NCBI RefSeq assembly: GCF_009932555.1
Contig: NZ_BLJO01000006.1
Coordinates: 467,648-531,647 of the forward strand
Direction: 5' to 3'
Origin: Steroidobacter agaridevorans
GTDB taxonomy: Bacteria > Pseudomonadota > Gammaproteobacteria > Steroidobacterales > Steroidobacteraceae
Length of the DNA stretch: 64,000 bases
The stretch's first letter is position 1. Each line of letters begins with the position of its first letter. This document shows positions 54,992 through 63,979 of the stretch, one piece after another. The notes beneath the pieces are model-generated. The model saw only the letters and a list, made by a program, of their open reading frames with translations. It did no database searches and was not told where the DNA came from. A program made the translations under genes and the position numbers.

Positions 54992-55390
54992 ATGCCTTTT
55001 GTCGCAATCGTCACCGTGGTCGCCCTGCTGCAGTTCTTTTGGCTGGCGCTCCAGGTCGGTTTTGCCCGAACCCGCTATGGAGTGGCGGCGCCGGCCACGA
55101 GCGGCAACGAAATCTTCGAACGCCACTTCCGGGTCCACATGAACACCCAGGAACAGCTGGTGATGTTCCTGCCGACGCTATGGATTTTCGCAGCTTATGT
55201 CAGCCCGCTGTGGGCGGCGGCGCTGGGGGTCGTGTTCATTCTGGGCCGCGCCATCTATGCCATTTCGTATGTGCGCGAGCCCAAGAGCCGCTCGCTCGGC
55301 TTCGGGCTGAGCATCTTCCCGGTCCTGATCATGCTGATCGGTATCGGGGTCTGGGCGATCCGCGCGATTCTGATGGGCGCGGCGGGCTGA
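54992..55390 (+). CDS. MAPEG family membrane protein
   Basis: A 132-residue, four-helix protein. The block FERHFRVHMNTQEQLVMFLPTLW near residue 45 (ExxFRxxxNTxE) is the MAPEG signature; relatives are glutathione transferases and peroxidases of the membrane. Whether this one binds glutathione is unknown. An AGGGAA ribosome site precedes it; convergent with the diguanylate cyclase (4-base gap). Confidence 0.88.
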   Translation: MPFVAIVTVVALLQFFWLALQVGFARTRYGVAAPATSGNEIFERHFRVHMNTQEQLVMFLPTLWIFAAYVSPLWAAALGVVFILGRAIYAISYVREPKSRSLGFGLSIFPVLIMLIGIGVWAIRAILMGAAG

Positions 55391-55394
55391 GGAT

Positions 55395-56426
55395 TTATTC
55401 CGGTGGCCGGCGCAGCGCGCGATCCTGCTGCATGTTCTGATCGGCCAGGATCATCAGCTCCTTCGGATAAAGATGATCCTCGGGAAAGTTGGCGGTACCG
55501 ACATTGACGTTGGCGCGGATCAACCGATTCGCGACTGAGACGGTGCCCGCATAAACATTGTTACGAATGCGCGTGGCGATGGCTCCGCCCATCGCCGAAT
55601 CCGCCTCGGTCAACAACACCACGAACTCGTCGCCCCCGAGCCGCGCCGCCACGTCCGAAGTGCGAATGGAACGAGTGATGGCCGCGGCCACCGCGCCCAG
55701 GATCTGACTGCCCGCTTCGTGGCCCATCGTTTCGTTGATGTGGGCCAGGTTGTCCACGTCGACCACGACGATGGTGTAAGGCCGGCCGAAGCGTTCGGCC
55801 TTGCGATGTTCCTGTTGCAGGATCTCTTCGAACGAGCGCAAGTTCAGCAAGCCGGTCAACGCATCGGTCGAGGCCAGATCGCTGATCCTTTGCACGGCGC
55901 TGTTCATCTGTTCGATCAACGCCGCGATGATCAACGCGACGGCGGCGCCCGGCGCCAGCACGCTCAACAATTGCACACCGAACTCGGGACCGGCGATATC
56001 CATCTGCGGCGTCAGCGCGCCGAGCAGGAAGCCGACCGCTGCGATGACGGTCGTCAGTAACAGCACGACCCACCAGCGACCGAAGGCCAGCGACGCGCCG
56101 ACCAGCGGGATCAGATACAACGGCACGAGGAAGCTGTGCGCCGAACCCGTCGCCACAGCGAACAACGTGATACAGACGATCAGCGCGGCGATATCGATGC
56201 AGTGCTGACGCGCGATCGGCCGCTGGAACGCGGGCACCGTGCGCGAGAAAAGAATGCTGACGGTGAGCAGGCCCAGCGCCGTTGCGGCCAGCATGGGCCG
56301 CTCGACCGACTCAGGAACGAATGCGAATTGCAGCGCGCCGATCGCGAGCGTCAGCAGCTCCAGGCACAACAATGCCCTGGCGGCAAATCCCTGAGTTTGG
56401 GCCGCGGCAGGCTGGGCCGAGCGCAT
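55395..56426 (-). CDS. Membrane diguanylate cyclase (GGDEF)
   Basis: Makes cyclic di-GMP. The 343-residue protein has an N-terminal region of five to six helices (about 15-175) and a C-terminal GGDEF domain. The active-site motif GGDEF is at 264-268 and an inhibitory RTSD site at 255-258 lies exactly five residues before it, so product inhibition is expected. It follows ctpA by 6 bases and is probably co-transcribed with it. Confidence 0.92.
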   Translation of the reverse strand: MRSAQPAAAQTQGFAARALLCLELLTLAIGALQFAFVPESVERPMLAATALGLLTVSILFSRTVPAFQRPIARQHCIDIAALIVCITLFAVATGSAHSFLVPLYLIPLVGASLAFGRWWVVLLLTTVIAAVGFLLGALTPQMDIAGPEFGVQLLSVLAPGAAVALIIAALIEQMNSAVQRISDLASTDALTGLLNLRSFEEILQQEHRKAERFGRPYTIVVVDVDNLAHINETMGHEAGSQILGAVAAAITRSIRTSDVAARLGGDEFVVLLTEADSAMGGAIATRIRNNVYAGTVSVANRLIRANVNVGTANFPEDHLYPKELMILADQNMQQDRALRRPPE

Positions 56427-56432
56427 GCAATG

Positions 56433-57725
56433 TTACGGAGCGCGACTCTGACGAATGGCGCCGACCGCCTTCTGCTGCAACGTGCTGAGTGCGAGCTGCA
56501 GCTCGACATCCTCCTTGCTGCCGTAGGACTCGGTGACATCCACGCCGTCCTTCGGCTTGGGCACGTCGTTCTCGTTCACCATCACGTCGGGCTTGATGCC
56601 CTTCTCGTGAATCGACGCACCGGACGGCGTGAAGTACTTCGATGTCGTGAGCTTGATGGCGTGGCCATCGGACAACGGCAGCACCGTCTGTACCGAGCCC
56701 TTGCCGTACGTCTGACGACCGACCAGCGTGGCGCGACGATGATCCTGCAAGGCGCCGGCGACGATTTCCGACGCCGAGGCCGAGCTGCCGTTCACCAGCA
56801 CCACCATGGGCGCGCCTTCGAGCGTATCGCCCGGGTGAGCATCCATTTCAAAACGAGCGTCGGCGGCGCGGCCATTGGCCGTCACGATGACACCGTCTTC
56901 GAGAAACACGTCGGACACACCCACCGCCGCTTCGAGCACGCCGCCGGGATTGTTACGCAGATCCAGCACCAGGCCGCTCAGCGCTGCGCCATTCTTTTTC
57001 TTCAGCGACGCGAGCGAGCGTTCCAGATCGGACGTGGTCGTTTCGCTGAAGTGCGAGATGCGCACATAGCCGACGCCGCCATCGAGCAGTTGGTCGCGCA
57101 CGCTGTGAACCTGCACAGCCGCGCGAGACAAAGTGAATTCGAGAGGATCCTTTACGGCGGCGCGCGCAATGCTGATCTTCACCGCAGTACCGGCCTTGCC
57201 GCGCATACGATCGATCGTGTCGTTCAGGTTCTCGACACTGACTGGCACGTCGTCGACCGCGAGAATGGTGTCGCCCGGCAGCACACCCGCCTTCTGCGCC
57301 GGCGTGCCTTCGATGGGGTTCACGACCTTCACCACGCCGTTTTCCAGCGCGACCTCGATGCCGACGCCGGAATATTCACCGGTGGTGCTGATGCGGATCT
57401 CGTCGAACTCCTGCGGGTCCAGATACGCAGAATGCGCGTCGAGGTCGGCGATCATGCCGCGGATGGCGGCCTCGATCAGCTCCTGGTCGGAGATGTTTTC
57501 GACATATTCCTTGCGGACGTGCTCGAGCACTTCGGCGAGCAGGCGCGCGTCCTGCCACGGCACGGTCTTGTCGCCGTCATTGTCGCTCTCGTCGTTCATG
57601 ACGGCGGTCGGCGGCTCGATCTCCCGCTGCGCCTGGACCGTGCGTCCCATCGACAGGCCAAAGCCCATGATGACGCCGACGCCCAGAATCAGCGCGAAAC
57701 GAAACGGCATGACTACACGTGACAT
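56433..57725 (-). CDS. ctpA: C-terminal processing peptidase (S41, CtpA/Prc-like)
   Basis: Periplasmic protease that trims or degrades envelope proteins, often peptidoglycan hydrolases. A signal or anchor helix at the N-terminus is followed by a PDZ domain (about 95-180) and the S41 catalytic core with Ser in NGSSASASE near 305 and Lys in YGKGSVQT near 332. The ATG at 57725 fits the promoter at 57762-57789 better than the TTG at 57743, which would leave a leader of about 12 bases. Lies downstream of envC, as in many proteobacteria. Confidence 0.92.
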   Translation of the reverse strand: MSRVVMPFRFALILGVGVIMGFGLSMGRTVQAQREIEPPTAVMNDESDNDGDKTVPWQDARLLAEVLEHVRKEYVENISDQELIEAAIRGMIADLDAHSAYLDPQEFDEIRISTTGEYSGVGIEVALENGVVKVVNPIEGTPAQKAGVLPGDTILAVDDVPVSVENLNDTIDRMRGKAGTAVKISIARAAVKDPLEFTLSRAAVQVHSVRDQLLDGGVGYVRISHFSETTTSDLERSLASLKKKNGAALSGLVLDLRNNPGGVLEAAVGVSDVFLEDGVIVTANGRAADARFEMDAHPGDTLEGAPMVVLVNGSSASASEIVAGALQDHRRATLVGRQTYGKGSVQTVLPLSDGHAIKLTTSKYFTPSGASIHEKGIKPDVMVNENDVPKPKDGVDVTESYGSKEDVELQLALSTLQQKAVGAIRQSRAP

Positions 57726-57761
57726 GAGGGGGTGAGAATTCAAGTTCGGCGGCCTTTAAAC

Positions 57762-57789
57762 ATAGTACACGTCCAGCTCGCGGCGACAA
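57762..57789 (-). promoter_or_regulatory. Possible promoter of ctpA
   Basis: On the minus strand TTGTCG (57784-57789) and TACTAT (57762-57767) are 16 bases apart, in the 257-base gap between envC and ctpA. Transcription would start near 57755. Matches are moderate. The remaining part of the gap shows nothing notable. Confidence 0.3.
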
Positions 57790-57982
57790 TGCGGCCCACG
57801 GCCGTCGCGAATCCGGGACGCCGTTCAAGGAATGGCCAAAAATCCTGTGACAGAGAGATCACGGCATCCAAACCGTGACCCCCGTCTAAGCGCAGTGGTT
57901 CTAGGCTGTCAGTCCGACGCTGGCAGCGACAATCAGTCCATGGCTGAATCGGCTGACCAGCCGCTTCGGACCCGCTGCACGG

Positions 57983-59152
57983 TCAGCGTTTTGCCAACCA
58001 GTCGGCCGGGTCGAGCGCCGAGCGGCCTTTGCGGATCTCGAAGTACAAACCCGGCTTGCCCATGCCTGCGGCATCCCCCACGGCGGCCAGCACATCGCCC
58101 GGCTGAACGCGATCGCCGACGCGGCGATACACCTGCTCGTTGTGACCATACAAGCTCATATAGCCGCCGCCATGATCGAGCACGACCAGCAAGCCCAGGC
58201 CCGGCAGCCAGTCGGCATAAACAACACGACCATAATACGGCGCGCGCACTTGGGTGCCGCGGTCGGCGGCGATAACCATGCCCTGCCATTTCAGAGGTCC
58301 GCCGGCACGTAACGTTCCGAAGCGCGCCAGCAGCGAGCCCTTCACCGGCCAGGGCAGCTTGCCCTTCACGCGCTGGAAGGGCTGTTCGGCCAGCTCGGGA
58401 AATTCTTCGATCGCCCGGCGCAGCTCTTCGACCAGTTTCTCCAACGCCTGCGCTTCACGCTGCAACTTGGCGAGCTCGTCGTTGCGGTTTCTTATTTTCG
58501 ATTGGACCTGGGCGAGCGTGCGCGCCCGCTGATCGCGGGCGCCGGCGAGCGACTTCACGTTGTTCGCCTGATCTTCCTCGAGCTGTCGCAGTTGATCGGT
58601 CTCGTTGGCAATGCTCTCTGCCAACAGCTCGAGATGAGCCAGATGCTCACTGATCGCCGTAATGCGTTCGGCGCGCGCGCGACCGAAATATCCGTAGTAC
58701 GCCATCATGCGTCCCAGCCGCGCTGGGTCTTGCTGATTGAGCAGCAGCTTCAGCTGCTCCTGACGGCCATTCATATATGCCACGCGCACTTCGGCCGCGA
58801 GCGCATCCCGCTCGTCGTCGATGCGCTTGCTGGTGCTCTGCTGCTCGGCCTTGAGATCGGAAAGTCTGTTCTCGGCGGCAATCCGGCGGGCGCGCACATC
58901 CGAAAGCCGCTCGCGGGCCGATTGAATCTTCAGCTCGGCTTCCTTTACCTGCCCGGCCAGCGCATCCCGGCGCTCGGCTTCGGCCTGGATGCTGCGACGG
59001 ATGGAGTCGATTCGATTACGAACCTGCTTGAGCTCGGCTTCCTTGGCGGCAGGGGTGGGCGCGGCGGCCCAGGCTTGAAAAGCCCCGGTCCCCAACCCCA
59101 CTGTGCACACGATGGCCGCCAGGACGGCCGTGACGAGACGCAACTTTGACAT
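57983..59152 (-). CDS. envC: EnvC-type murein hydrolase activator
   Basis: A 389-residue periplasmic protein: signal peptide (to about 30), long coiled-coil (about 32-260) and a C-terminal LytM-like domain. In EnvC this domain lacks the zinc ligands and activates amidases at the septum. Here the first ligand block reads KWQGMVIAAD and the last GLYFEIRKG, without the His/Asp/HxH of active enzymes, so activation rather than cleavage is expected. E. coli has gpmM between yibN and envC; it is missing here. Confidence 0.92.
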   Translation of the reverse strand: MSKLRLVTAVLAAIVCTVGLGTGAFQAWAAAPTPAAKEAELKQVRNRIDSIRRSIQAEAERRDALAGQVKEAELKIQSARERLSDVRARRIAAENRLSDLKAEQQSTSKRIDDERDALAAEVRVAYMNGRQEQLKLLLNQQDPARLGRMMAYYGYFGRARAERITAISEHLAHLELLAESIANETDQLRQLEEDQANNVKSLAGARDQRARTLAQVQSKIRNRNDELAKLQREAQALEKLVEELRRAIEEFPELAEQPFQRVKGKLPWPVKGSLLARFGTLRAGGPLKWQGMVIAADRGTQVRAPYYGRVVYADWLPGLGLLVVLDHGGGYMSLYGHNEQVYRRVGDRVQPGDVLAAVGDAAGMGKPGLYFEIRKGRSALDPADWLAKR

Positions 59153-59209
59153 TGGCTAGGCGAAACCCAGGTCCCGAACCTTGTGAAACTGGCAGCGTGG
59201 CCCGGCTGT

Positions 59210-59215
59210 TATACT
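59210..59215 (+). promoter_or_regulatory. Probable -10 element of the yibN-grxC operon
   Basis: TATACT within CTGTTATACTTCGCG, 47 bases before the yibN ATG in the gap divergent from envC. No good -35 at normal spacing (the TTGTGA at 59181 is too far). Confidence 0.4.
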
Positions 59216-59261
59216 TCGCGCCCTTTTGCCAGCCCCACGGGTTGAATCCCGACCTGCTGCA

Positions 59262-59708
59262 ATGAATCGATTCTTTGAATACACCACCAACCATCCGTTC
59301 CTGATCGCCGCTGCGGCGATTCTCGCCGTTCTTGCGGTCGTGATCGAGATGCGTCATCGCTCTCGCGGCGCCAGCGCCATCGGCACGGCGGATGCGGTCC
59401 GGCTCGCCAACACCGGCGCGCTGGTGGTCGACGTTCGGGACAGCAAGGACTACGAGGCTGGACACATCATCGAGGCGCGCCACATCCCTGCGGCTGAAAT
59501 TGGCAGCCGCGCGGAATCCTTGAAGAAATTCAAGGAGAAGCCGGTCATCGTCTATTGCGATGCCGGCTTTACCTCGGCCGGAGCCGCACGCCAGCTGCGC
59601 GCTTCGGGTTTCAACAAAGTGGTGACCTTGAGCGGCGGTCTGAACAGCTGGCGGCAGGAAAACCTGCCGTTGGTGAAGGGCGGCGCCAAGAAGGACGGTA
59701 AGCACTGA
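59262..59708 (+). CDS. yibN: YibN-like membrane-anchored rhodanese
   Basis: A 148-residue protein with one N-terminal helix (about 11-29) and a rhodanese domain. The active-site loop is VYCDAGFTSAGAA near residue 95-107, with the catalytic Cys followed by an unusual DAGFTSAG. The ATG at 59262 gives the usual MNRFFEYTTNHP start. One-base overlap with grxC (TGATG). Confidence 0.9.
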   Translation: MNRFFEYTTNHPFLIAAAAILAVLAVVIEMRHRSRGASAIGTADAVRLANTGALVVDVRDSKDYEAGHIIEARHIPAAEIGSRAESLKKFKEKPVIVYCDAGFTSAGAARQLRASGFNKVVTLSGGLNSWRQENLPLVKGGAKKDGKH

Positions 59709-59974
59709 TGAGCGAAATCGTGATGTATTCAACCGGGTGGTGCGGCTACTGCCAGCGCGCGCGCAATCTGTTGGAGCGCAAAGGGGCGGCCTTTCGTGAG
59801 ATCAAGGTCGACGAAGTGCCGGGCGAGCGCGAAGTGATGCTGCAAAAGAGTAACGGCCGCCGTACCGTGCCGCAGATCTTCATCGGCGAACGCCATATCG
59901 GCGGTTACGACGACCTGGCGGCTCTCGATAGAGCCGGCGAATTGGATAAACTGCTGGCCCAATTGCCCAAGTAA
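59708..59974 (+). CDS. grxC: Glutaredoxin 3
   Basis: An 88-residue glutathione-dependent thiol oxidoreductase. The active site is WCGYCQRA (residues 11-18; CxxC with Tyr instead of the common Pro-Tyr pair), and TVPQIFIGERHIGGYDDL near 54-71 provides the cis-Pro and glutathione contacts. Coupled to yibN. Confidence 0.93.
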   Translation: MSEIVMYSTGWCGYCQRARNLLERKGAAFREIKVDEVPGEREVMLQKSNGRRTVPQIFIGERHIGGYDDLAALDRAGELDKLLAQLPK

Positions 59975-60059
59975 GGTCAGGGCAGACCCGGCGCGGCTCC
60001 AGTCACATTCATGTATTCCGCGCTCATTATTATTCGACGAATACGACAGAGGACTCGAC

Positions 60060-60557
60060 ATGGTTGACGAAGTACCCGCCTCCAACGGCCAGAACGCCGA
60101 CCCCAATGCGCCGCAGTTCGCGCCGCAGGCGGTGTATCTGAAAGATGTGTCTTTCGAGGCGCCGACCGGCCCGCGCGTCAATCCGAACACCAACCCCACG
60201 ATCAACCTGAACCTCAACACCGCGGTGAACGACATCGGCGGTGACATGAAGGAAGTGGTGCTGACCGTGCGCGTCGAAGCCCAGGCCGATAACAAGACGC
60301 TGTGGCTGGTCGAGTTGCAGCAGGCGGGCGCGTTCGGCTTGCGCAATGTGCCGCAGGCCGACATGCAGCGTCTGCTCGGCATTTTCTGCCCGAACTACTT
60401 GCTGCCCTACGCGCGCCAGGTGATCTCCGATCTGCTCATGAAGGGCGGTTTCCCGCCGTTCCTGCTGCCACCAGTGAACTTCGACGCGCTGTTCGCGCAG
60501 GCCGCGGCTCGTCAAGGGCAGCAGCCGACGGCTCCGGGCGCTCCTTCCGTCAACTGA
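60060..60557 (+). CDS. secB: Protein-export chaperone SecB
   Basis: Cytosolic tetrameric chaperone that hands unfolded preproteins to SecA. The 165-residue protein carries YLKDVSFEAPTGPRV near residue 26, the LFGIFCPNYLLPYARQVISDL-like block near 105 and FPPFLLPPVNFDALFAQ near the end. An AGAGGA ribosome site is 6 bases before the ATG; a small palindrome ATTCGACGAAT lies just upstream. Followed by gpsA after 7 bases. Confidence 0.95.
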   Translation: MVDEVPASNGQNADPNAPQFAPQAVYLKDVSFEAPTGPRVNPNTNPTINLNLNTAVNDIGGDMKEVVLTVRVEAQADNKTLWLVELQQAGAFGLRNVPQADMQRLLGIFCPNYLLPYARQVISDLLMKGGFPPFLLPPVNFDALFAQAAARQGQQPTAPGAPSVN

Positions 60558-60564
60558 TCGCGCC

Positions 60565-61587
60565 ATGTCTGTCGCGCCAGAGGCGGCAGCCGACAGCTCA
60601 ACCTGCGTGGTGCTGGGCGCCGGCTCTTGGGGCACGGCGCTCGCAATCCAGTTAGCTCGAGTCGCGCTTCCCACCTTGCTGTGGGGACGCGACTCGACGC
60701 ATCTCGGCGAGCTTCAACGAGATCGGCGTAACGCGCGCTATTTGCCAGACGCTGCTTTTCCCGAGCAGCTGCGTATCGAGCCTGATTTGAAGTCAGCTCT
60801 GCAGGCAAGCCGCGATGTCATCGTGGCTGTGCCTAGTCACGCCCTGCGCGGGATGCTCGAGGAGATCGCTCCTCATTTGTTGCCCGATGCCCGCGTGGCC
60901 TGGGCGACGAAAGGATTCGAAGTTTCCACGGGCTTGCTACCGCACCAGGTTGCGCGCGAGGTGCTGGGCGAAAGCGTTCCCACCGCCGTGATCTCCGGAC
61001 CTACGTTTGCCAAGGAAGTGGGCGCCGGTCTGCCGACTGCGATGACGATCGCCGCCTCGGATCCTGGTTACGCTGCCGAGTTGGCGCAACGTTTCTCCGG
61101 GCAGAACTTCCGCGCTTATACGTCGACCGATATCACTGGCGTCGAGGTCGGTGGCGCCATCAAGAACGTGATGGCCATTGGCGCGGGCATTTCCGATGGC
61201 CTCGGCTTTGGCGCCAACACACGAATTGCTTTGATCGCTCGCGGGCTGGTCGAGATGACCCGCTTGGGCGTCGCGCTCGGCGCGAAGAAAGAAACATTCA
61301 TGGGATTGGCCGGGCTCGGCGATCTGGTGTTGACCTGCACGGACAATCAGTCGCGCAATCGACGCTTTGGTTTGGCGCTGGCGTCGGGCGAGAAGGTGGA
61401 AGCCGCGCAGAAGACCATCGGCCAGGTCGTCGAAGGTGTGCTCGCGGCCAACGCCGTTCGCTCCGTTGCTCAGCGAGCGGGCGTGGAAATGCCGATCTGC
61501 GAGCAGGTTTACCGCGTCGTGTATGAAGGCGTTGCCCCCAAAGATGCGGTGAAAGAATTGATGAGTCGGGCGCTCAAGCCGGAGTGA
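60565..61587 (+). CDS. gpsA: Glycerol-3-phosphate dehydrogenase [NAD(P)+]
   Basis: Reduces dihydroxyacetone phosphate to sn-glycerol-3-phosphate for phospholipid synthesis. The 340-residue protein has the nucleotide loop GAGSWGTALA near residue 18 and the signatures GPTFAKEV near 145 and EVGGAIKNVMAIGAGI near 190 with the catalytic Lys. Order secB-gpsA is conserved in gammaproteobacteria. Confidence 0.95.
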   Translation: MSVAPEAAADSSTCVVLGAGSWGTALAIQLARVALPTLLWGRDSTHLGELQRDRRNARYLPDAAFPEQLRIEPDLKSALQASRDVIVAVPSHALRGMLEEIAPHLLPDARVAWATKGFEVSTGLLPHQVAREVLGESVPTAVISGPTFAKEVGAGLPTAMTIAASDPGYAAELAQRFSGQNFRAYTSTDITGVEVGGAIKNVMAIGAGISDGLGFGANTRIALIARGLVEMTRLGVALGAKKETFMGLAGLGDLVLTCTDNQSRNRRFGLALASGEKVEAAQKTIGQVVEGVLAANAVRSVAQRAGVEMPICEQVYRVVYEGVAPKDAVKELMSRALKPE

Positions 61588-61591
61588 GCTG

Positions 61592-61987
61592 ATGAAATCG
61601 ATCCAGCCCTTTCTGATGTTCCAGGGCGAACAAGCCGAAGCAGCGATGACTTTCTACGCGTCGCTGTTCCCCGATACCGAGGTCACCGATATCCAGCGCT
61701 ACGGGCCGGGGGCGGCCGGCAAGGAAGGCTCGGTGCTGCGAGCCACGCTCTCCATCGCCGGTCAGAGCGTGATGTGCATCGACAGCCCCGTGAAGCATGC
61801 TTTTACTTTCACGCCGGCGTTTTCGTTCTTCATCGAGTGCAGCTCGGAAGATGAGCTGGATCGGTTGTTGGCGGCCTTGTCCGAGGGCGGGGCGACGCTG
61901 ATGCCGCGCGGCAACTATGGTTTCAGCCGGCAGTTTGCCTGGGTGAACGATCGGTTCGGGGTTTCCTGGCAGCTCAATCTGGCCTGA
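61592..61987 (+). CDS. VOC family (PhnB-like) protein
   Basis: A 131-residue protein of the glyoxalase/bleomycin-resistance fold, closest to the PhnB / 3-demethylubiquinone methyltransferase-like group (IQPFLMFQGEQAEAAMTFYASLFPD at the start, FGVSWQLN at the end). Catalytic function is not known for this subgroup. Four bases after gpsA and 4 bases from the convergent trmL. Confidence 0.85.
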   Translation: MKSIQPFLMFQGEQAEAAMTFYASLFPDTEVTDIQRYGPGAAGKEGSVLRATLSIAGQSVMCIDSPVKHAFTFTPAFSFFIECSSEDELDRLLAALSEGGATLMPRGNYGFSRQFAWVNDRFGVSWQLNLA

Positions 61988-61991
61988 GGTT

Positions 61992-62447
61992 TCAAATGAA
62001 TCCGAGCTGCCGCCAGGCTTCGTAGACGACTACTGCAGCCGCATTGGAAAGATTCAGACTGCGATTGCCGGGACGCATCGGAATCGTGAGCCGCTGCTCG
62101 GCCGGACATGTTTCCAACAGGTCCTGCGGCAGGCCGCGAGTTTCCGGGCCGAAGACGAACGCGTCGCCGGGTACGAACTTCGGCTGATCGTAGCGGGTCT
62201 TCCCGCGAGTTGAGATGGCGTACCAACGCTTTACGGAAATGGCGTTGAAGCACTCATCCAACGAATCCCACGCTTTGACGTTCGCGAGATCGGCGTAATC
62301 CATTCCCGCGCGCCGCACGGCCTTCTCGCTGATATCGAAACCGAGCGGCCGGATCAGATGCAGCGACGAGCCGGAGTTGGCGCACAGGCGAATGATGTTG
62401 CCGGTGTTCGGAGGGATCTCCGGCTGATAAAGAATGACGTGGAACAA
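61992..62447 (-). CDS. trmL: tRNA (cytidine/uridine-34-2'-O)-methyltransferase TrmL
   Basis: SPOUT-fold methyltransferase acting on the wobble base of leucine tRNAs. The 151-residue protein shows EIPPNTGNIIRLCAN at 10-24, VFGPETRGLP near 97 and IPMRPGNRSLNLSNAAAVVVYEAWRQ at the end, all family signatures. The start is a TTG at 62447 (FHVILYQPEIPPN follows) with AGGG upstream. Confidence 0.93.
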   Translation of the reverse strand: MFHVILYQPEIPPNTGNIIRLCANSGSSLHLIRPLGFDISEKAVRRAGMDYADLANVKAWDSLDECFNAISVKRWYAISTRGKTRYDQPKFVPGDAFVFGPETRGLPQDLLETCPAEQRLTIPMRPGNRSLNLSNAAAVVVYEAWRQLGFI

Positions 62448-62522
62448 CTCAGCGCCCTGCTAGCCAACAGGCGCGGAGATTAACAGCGCCGGCGTCGATG
62501 ATCGATGGCGCTGTCTTGGTCA

Positions 62523-62539
62523 GCGCGGCGAAGCCGCGC
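62523..62539. repeat. GC hairpin with GAA loop downstream of ntrC (REP-like)
   Basis: GCGCGGC-GAA-GCCGCGC, a perfect 7-bp stem with a 3-base loop, followed by AACCCACC. It resembles half of a REP-type repeat. No T run follows on the minus strand, so it is not a clear terminator for ntrC. A similar stem with a GAA loop occurs at 46882-46896. Confidence 0.45.
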
Positions 62540-62563
62540 AACCCACCTACAGCCAATGCGGCG

Positions 62564-63979
62564 TTATTCGTCGTCCATCGCCAGCTCTTTGAGCTTGCGT
62601 GTCAGCGTATTTCTACCCCAGCCGAGCAGCTTCGCCGCTTCCTGGCGACCGCCTTCCGCCTTACGTAAGGCAGCGCGGATCAGCGTGCGTTCGAACTCGG
62701 GCATGGCGTCGTCGAGCAGCGGGGTTTCGCCGGCGGCGAGGCGCTTCTCGGCCCAGTTGGTGAGCTGGCGGGTCCACTCGTCCTGCAATTTCGCCGGCCC
62801 CGGCACGCCACCGAGATCCGCCGGAATGTCTTCGGCTTTGATCTCCCGACCCGGCGCGGTCACCGTCAGGCGACGACACGCGTTCACTACCTGTCGAACA
62901 TTGCCCGGCCAGTCGAAGTTGGACAGCGCCGCCGCCGCCTCCGGCGTGAGCACCTTCGACTCGACGCCCAACTCGACCGCAGCTTCGGTCAGGTAGTGCA
63001 TCAGCAGCTCGGGAATGTCTTCGCGACGCTGACGCAGCGGCGGAACTTCGATTCGAATCACATTCAGGCGATGTAACAAGTCCTCGCGAAACAGGTTCTG
63101 CTTCACGCGCCCTTCCAGATCCTGGTGAGTCGCCGCGATCACTCGCACATCGACTCGCACCGGCACCTGACCGCCGACGCGATAGAACTCGCCCTCCGCC
63201 AACACACGTAGCAACCGCGTCTGCAACTGCGGCGACATGTCACCGATTTCGTCCAGGAACAGCGTGCCGCCATCGGCCTGCTCGAACCGTCCGCGACGTT
63301 GCGAGTCTGCGCCGGTGAACGAGCCCTTCTCATGGCCGAACAATTCGGACTCGAGCAAATCGGCCGTGAACGCCGACGTGTTCAACGCGATGAACGCCTT
63401 GTTTGCACGCGGGCTGTGACGGTGCAAGGCGCGAGCGACCAGCTCTTTACCCGTGCCGGATTCGCCCGTGATCAACACCGTCATGCTGGAGCGCGACAGC
63501 CGACCGATCGCACGAAACACTTCCTGCATTGCCGGCGCTTGGCCAAGCATTTCAGGAATACGCCGCGCTTCGGTCGAAGCTTCTTCGACTCGCGTCTTTT
63601 GCTGAGCTGCGCGACGCACCAGATCGACCGCCTGATCGATATCGAAGGGCTTGGGCAAATATTCGAACGCGCCGCCTTGATAAGCAGCGACTGCGCTATC
63701 CAGATCCGAATGCGCAGTCATCACGATGACGGGCAAATCGGGTTGGTTATCTCGAATTTCGGTCAGCAGCTCGAGCCCGCTGCGTCCCGGCATGCGAATG
63801 TCAGTAATCAAAACATCGGGTCGATCCCGGCGTAGCGCTGCGAGCGCTGTGTCCGCGTGATCGAAGGCCGTGGGCGCCATGCCGCCCTGGCGCAGCGCGC
63901 GCTCCAGAACCCAGCGGATGGAGGCATCGTCGTCGACGAGCCAGACATTAAGGGGCTTGACTGGTGTGGTCTGTAACAT
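62564..63979 (-). CDS. ntrC: Nitrogen regulation response regulator NtrC (GlnG)
   Basis: Sigma54-dependent activator. The 471 residues hold a receiver domain (phosphorylated Asp in LITDIRMPG at about 60, Lys in YLPKPF near 110), an AAA+ domain (GESGTGKE near 174, the sigma54 contact loop reading GSFTGA rather than GAFTGA, and FLDEIGDM) and a Fis-type helix-turn-helix (LGWGRNTLTRKLKEL) at the C-terminus. The kinase ntrB would be expected just beyond the right edge on the same strand. Confidence 0.93.
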   Translation of the reverse strand: MLQTTPVKPLNVWLVDDDASIRWVLERALRQGGMAPTAFDHADTALAALRRDRPDVLITDIRMPGRSGLELLTEIRDNQPDLPVIVMTAHSDLDSAVAAYQGGAFEYLPKPFDIDQAVDLVRRAAQQKTRVEEASTEARRIPEMLGQAPAMQEVFRAIGRLSRSSMTVLITGESGTGKELVARALHRHSPRANKAFIALNTSAFTADLLESELFGHEKGSFTGADSQRRGRFEQADGGTLFLDEIGDMSPQLQTRLLRVLAEGEFYRVGGQVPVRVDVRVIAATHQDLEGRVKQNLFREDLLHRLNVIRIEVPPLRQRREDIPELLMHYLTEAAVELGVESKVLTPEAAAALSNFDWPGNVRQVVNACRRLTVTAPGREIKAEDIPADLGGVPGPAKLQDEWTRQLTNWAEKRLAAGETPLLDDAMPEFERTLIRAALRKAEGGRQEAAKLLGWGRNTLTRKLKELAMDDE

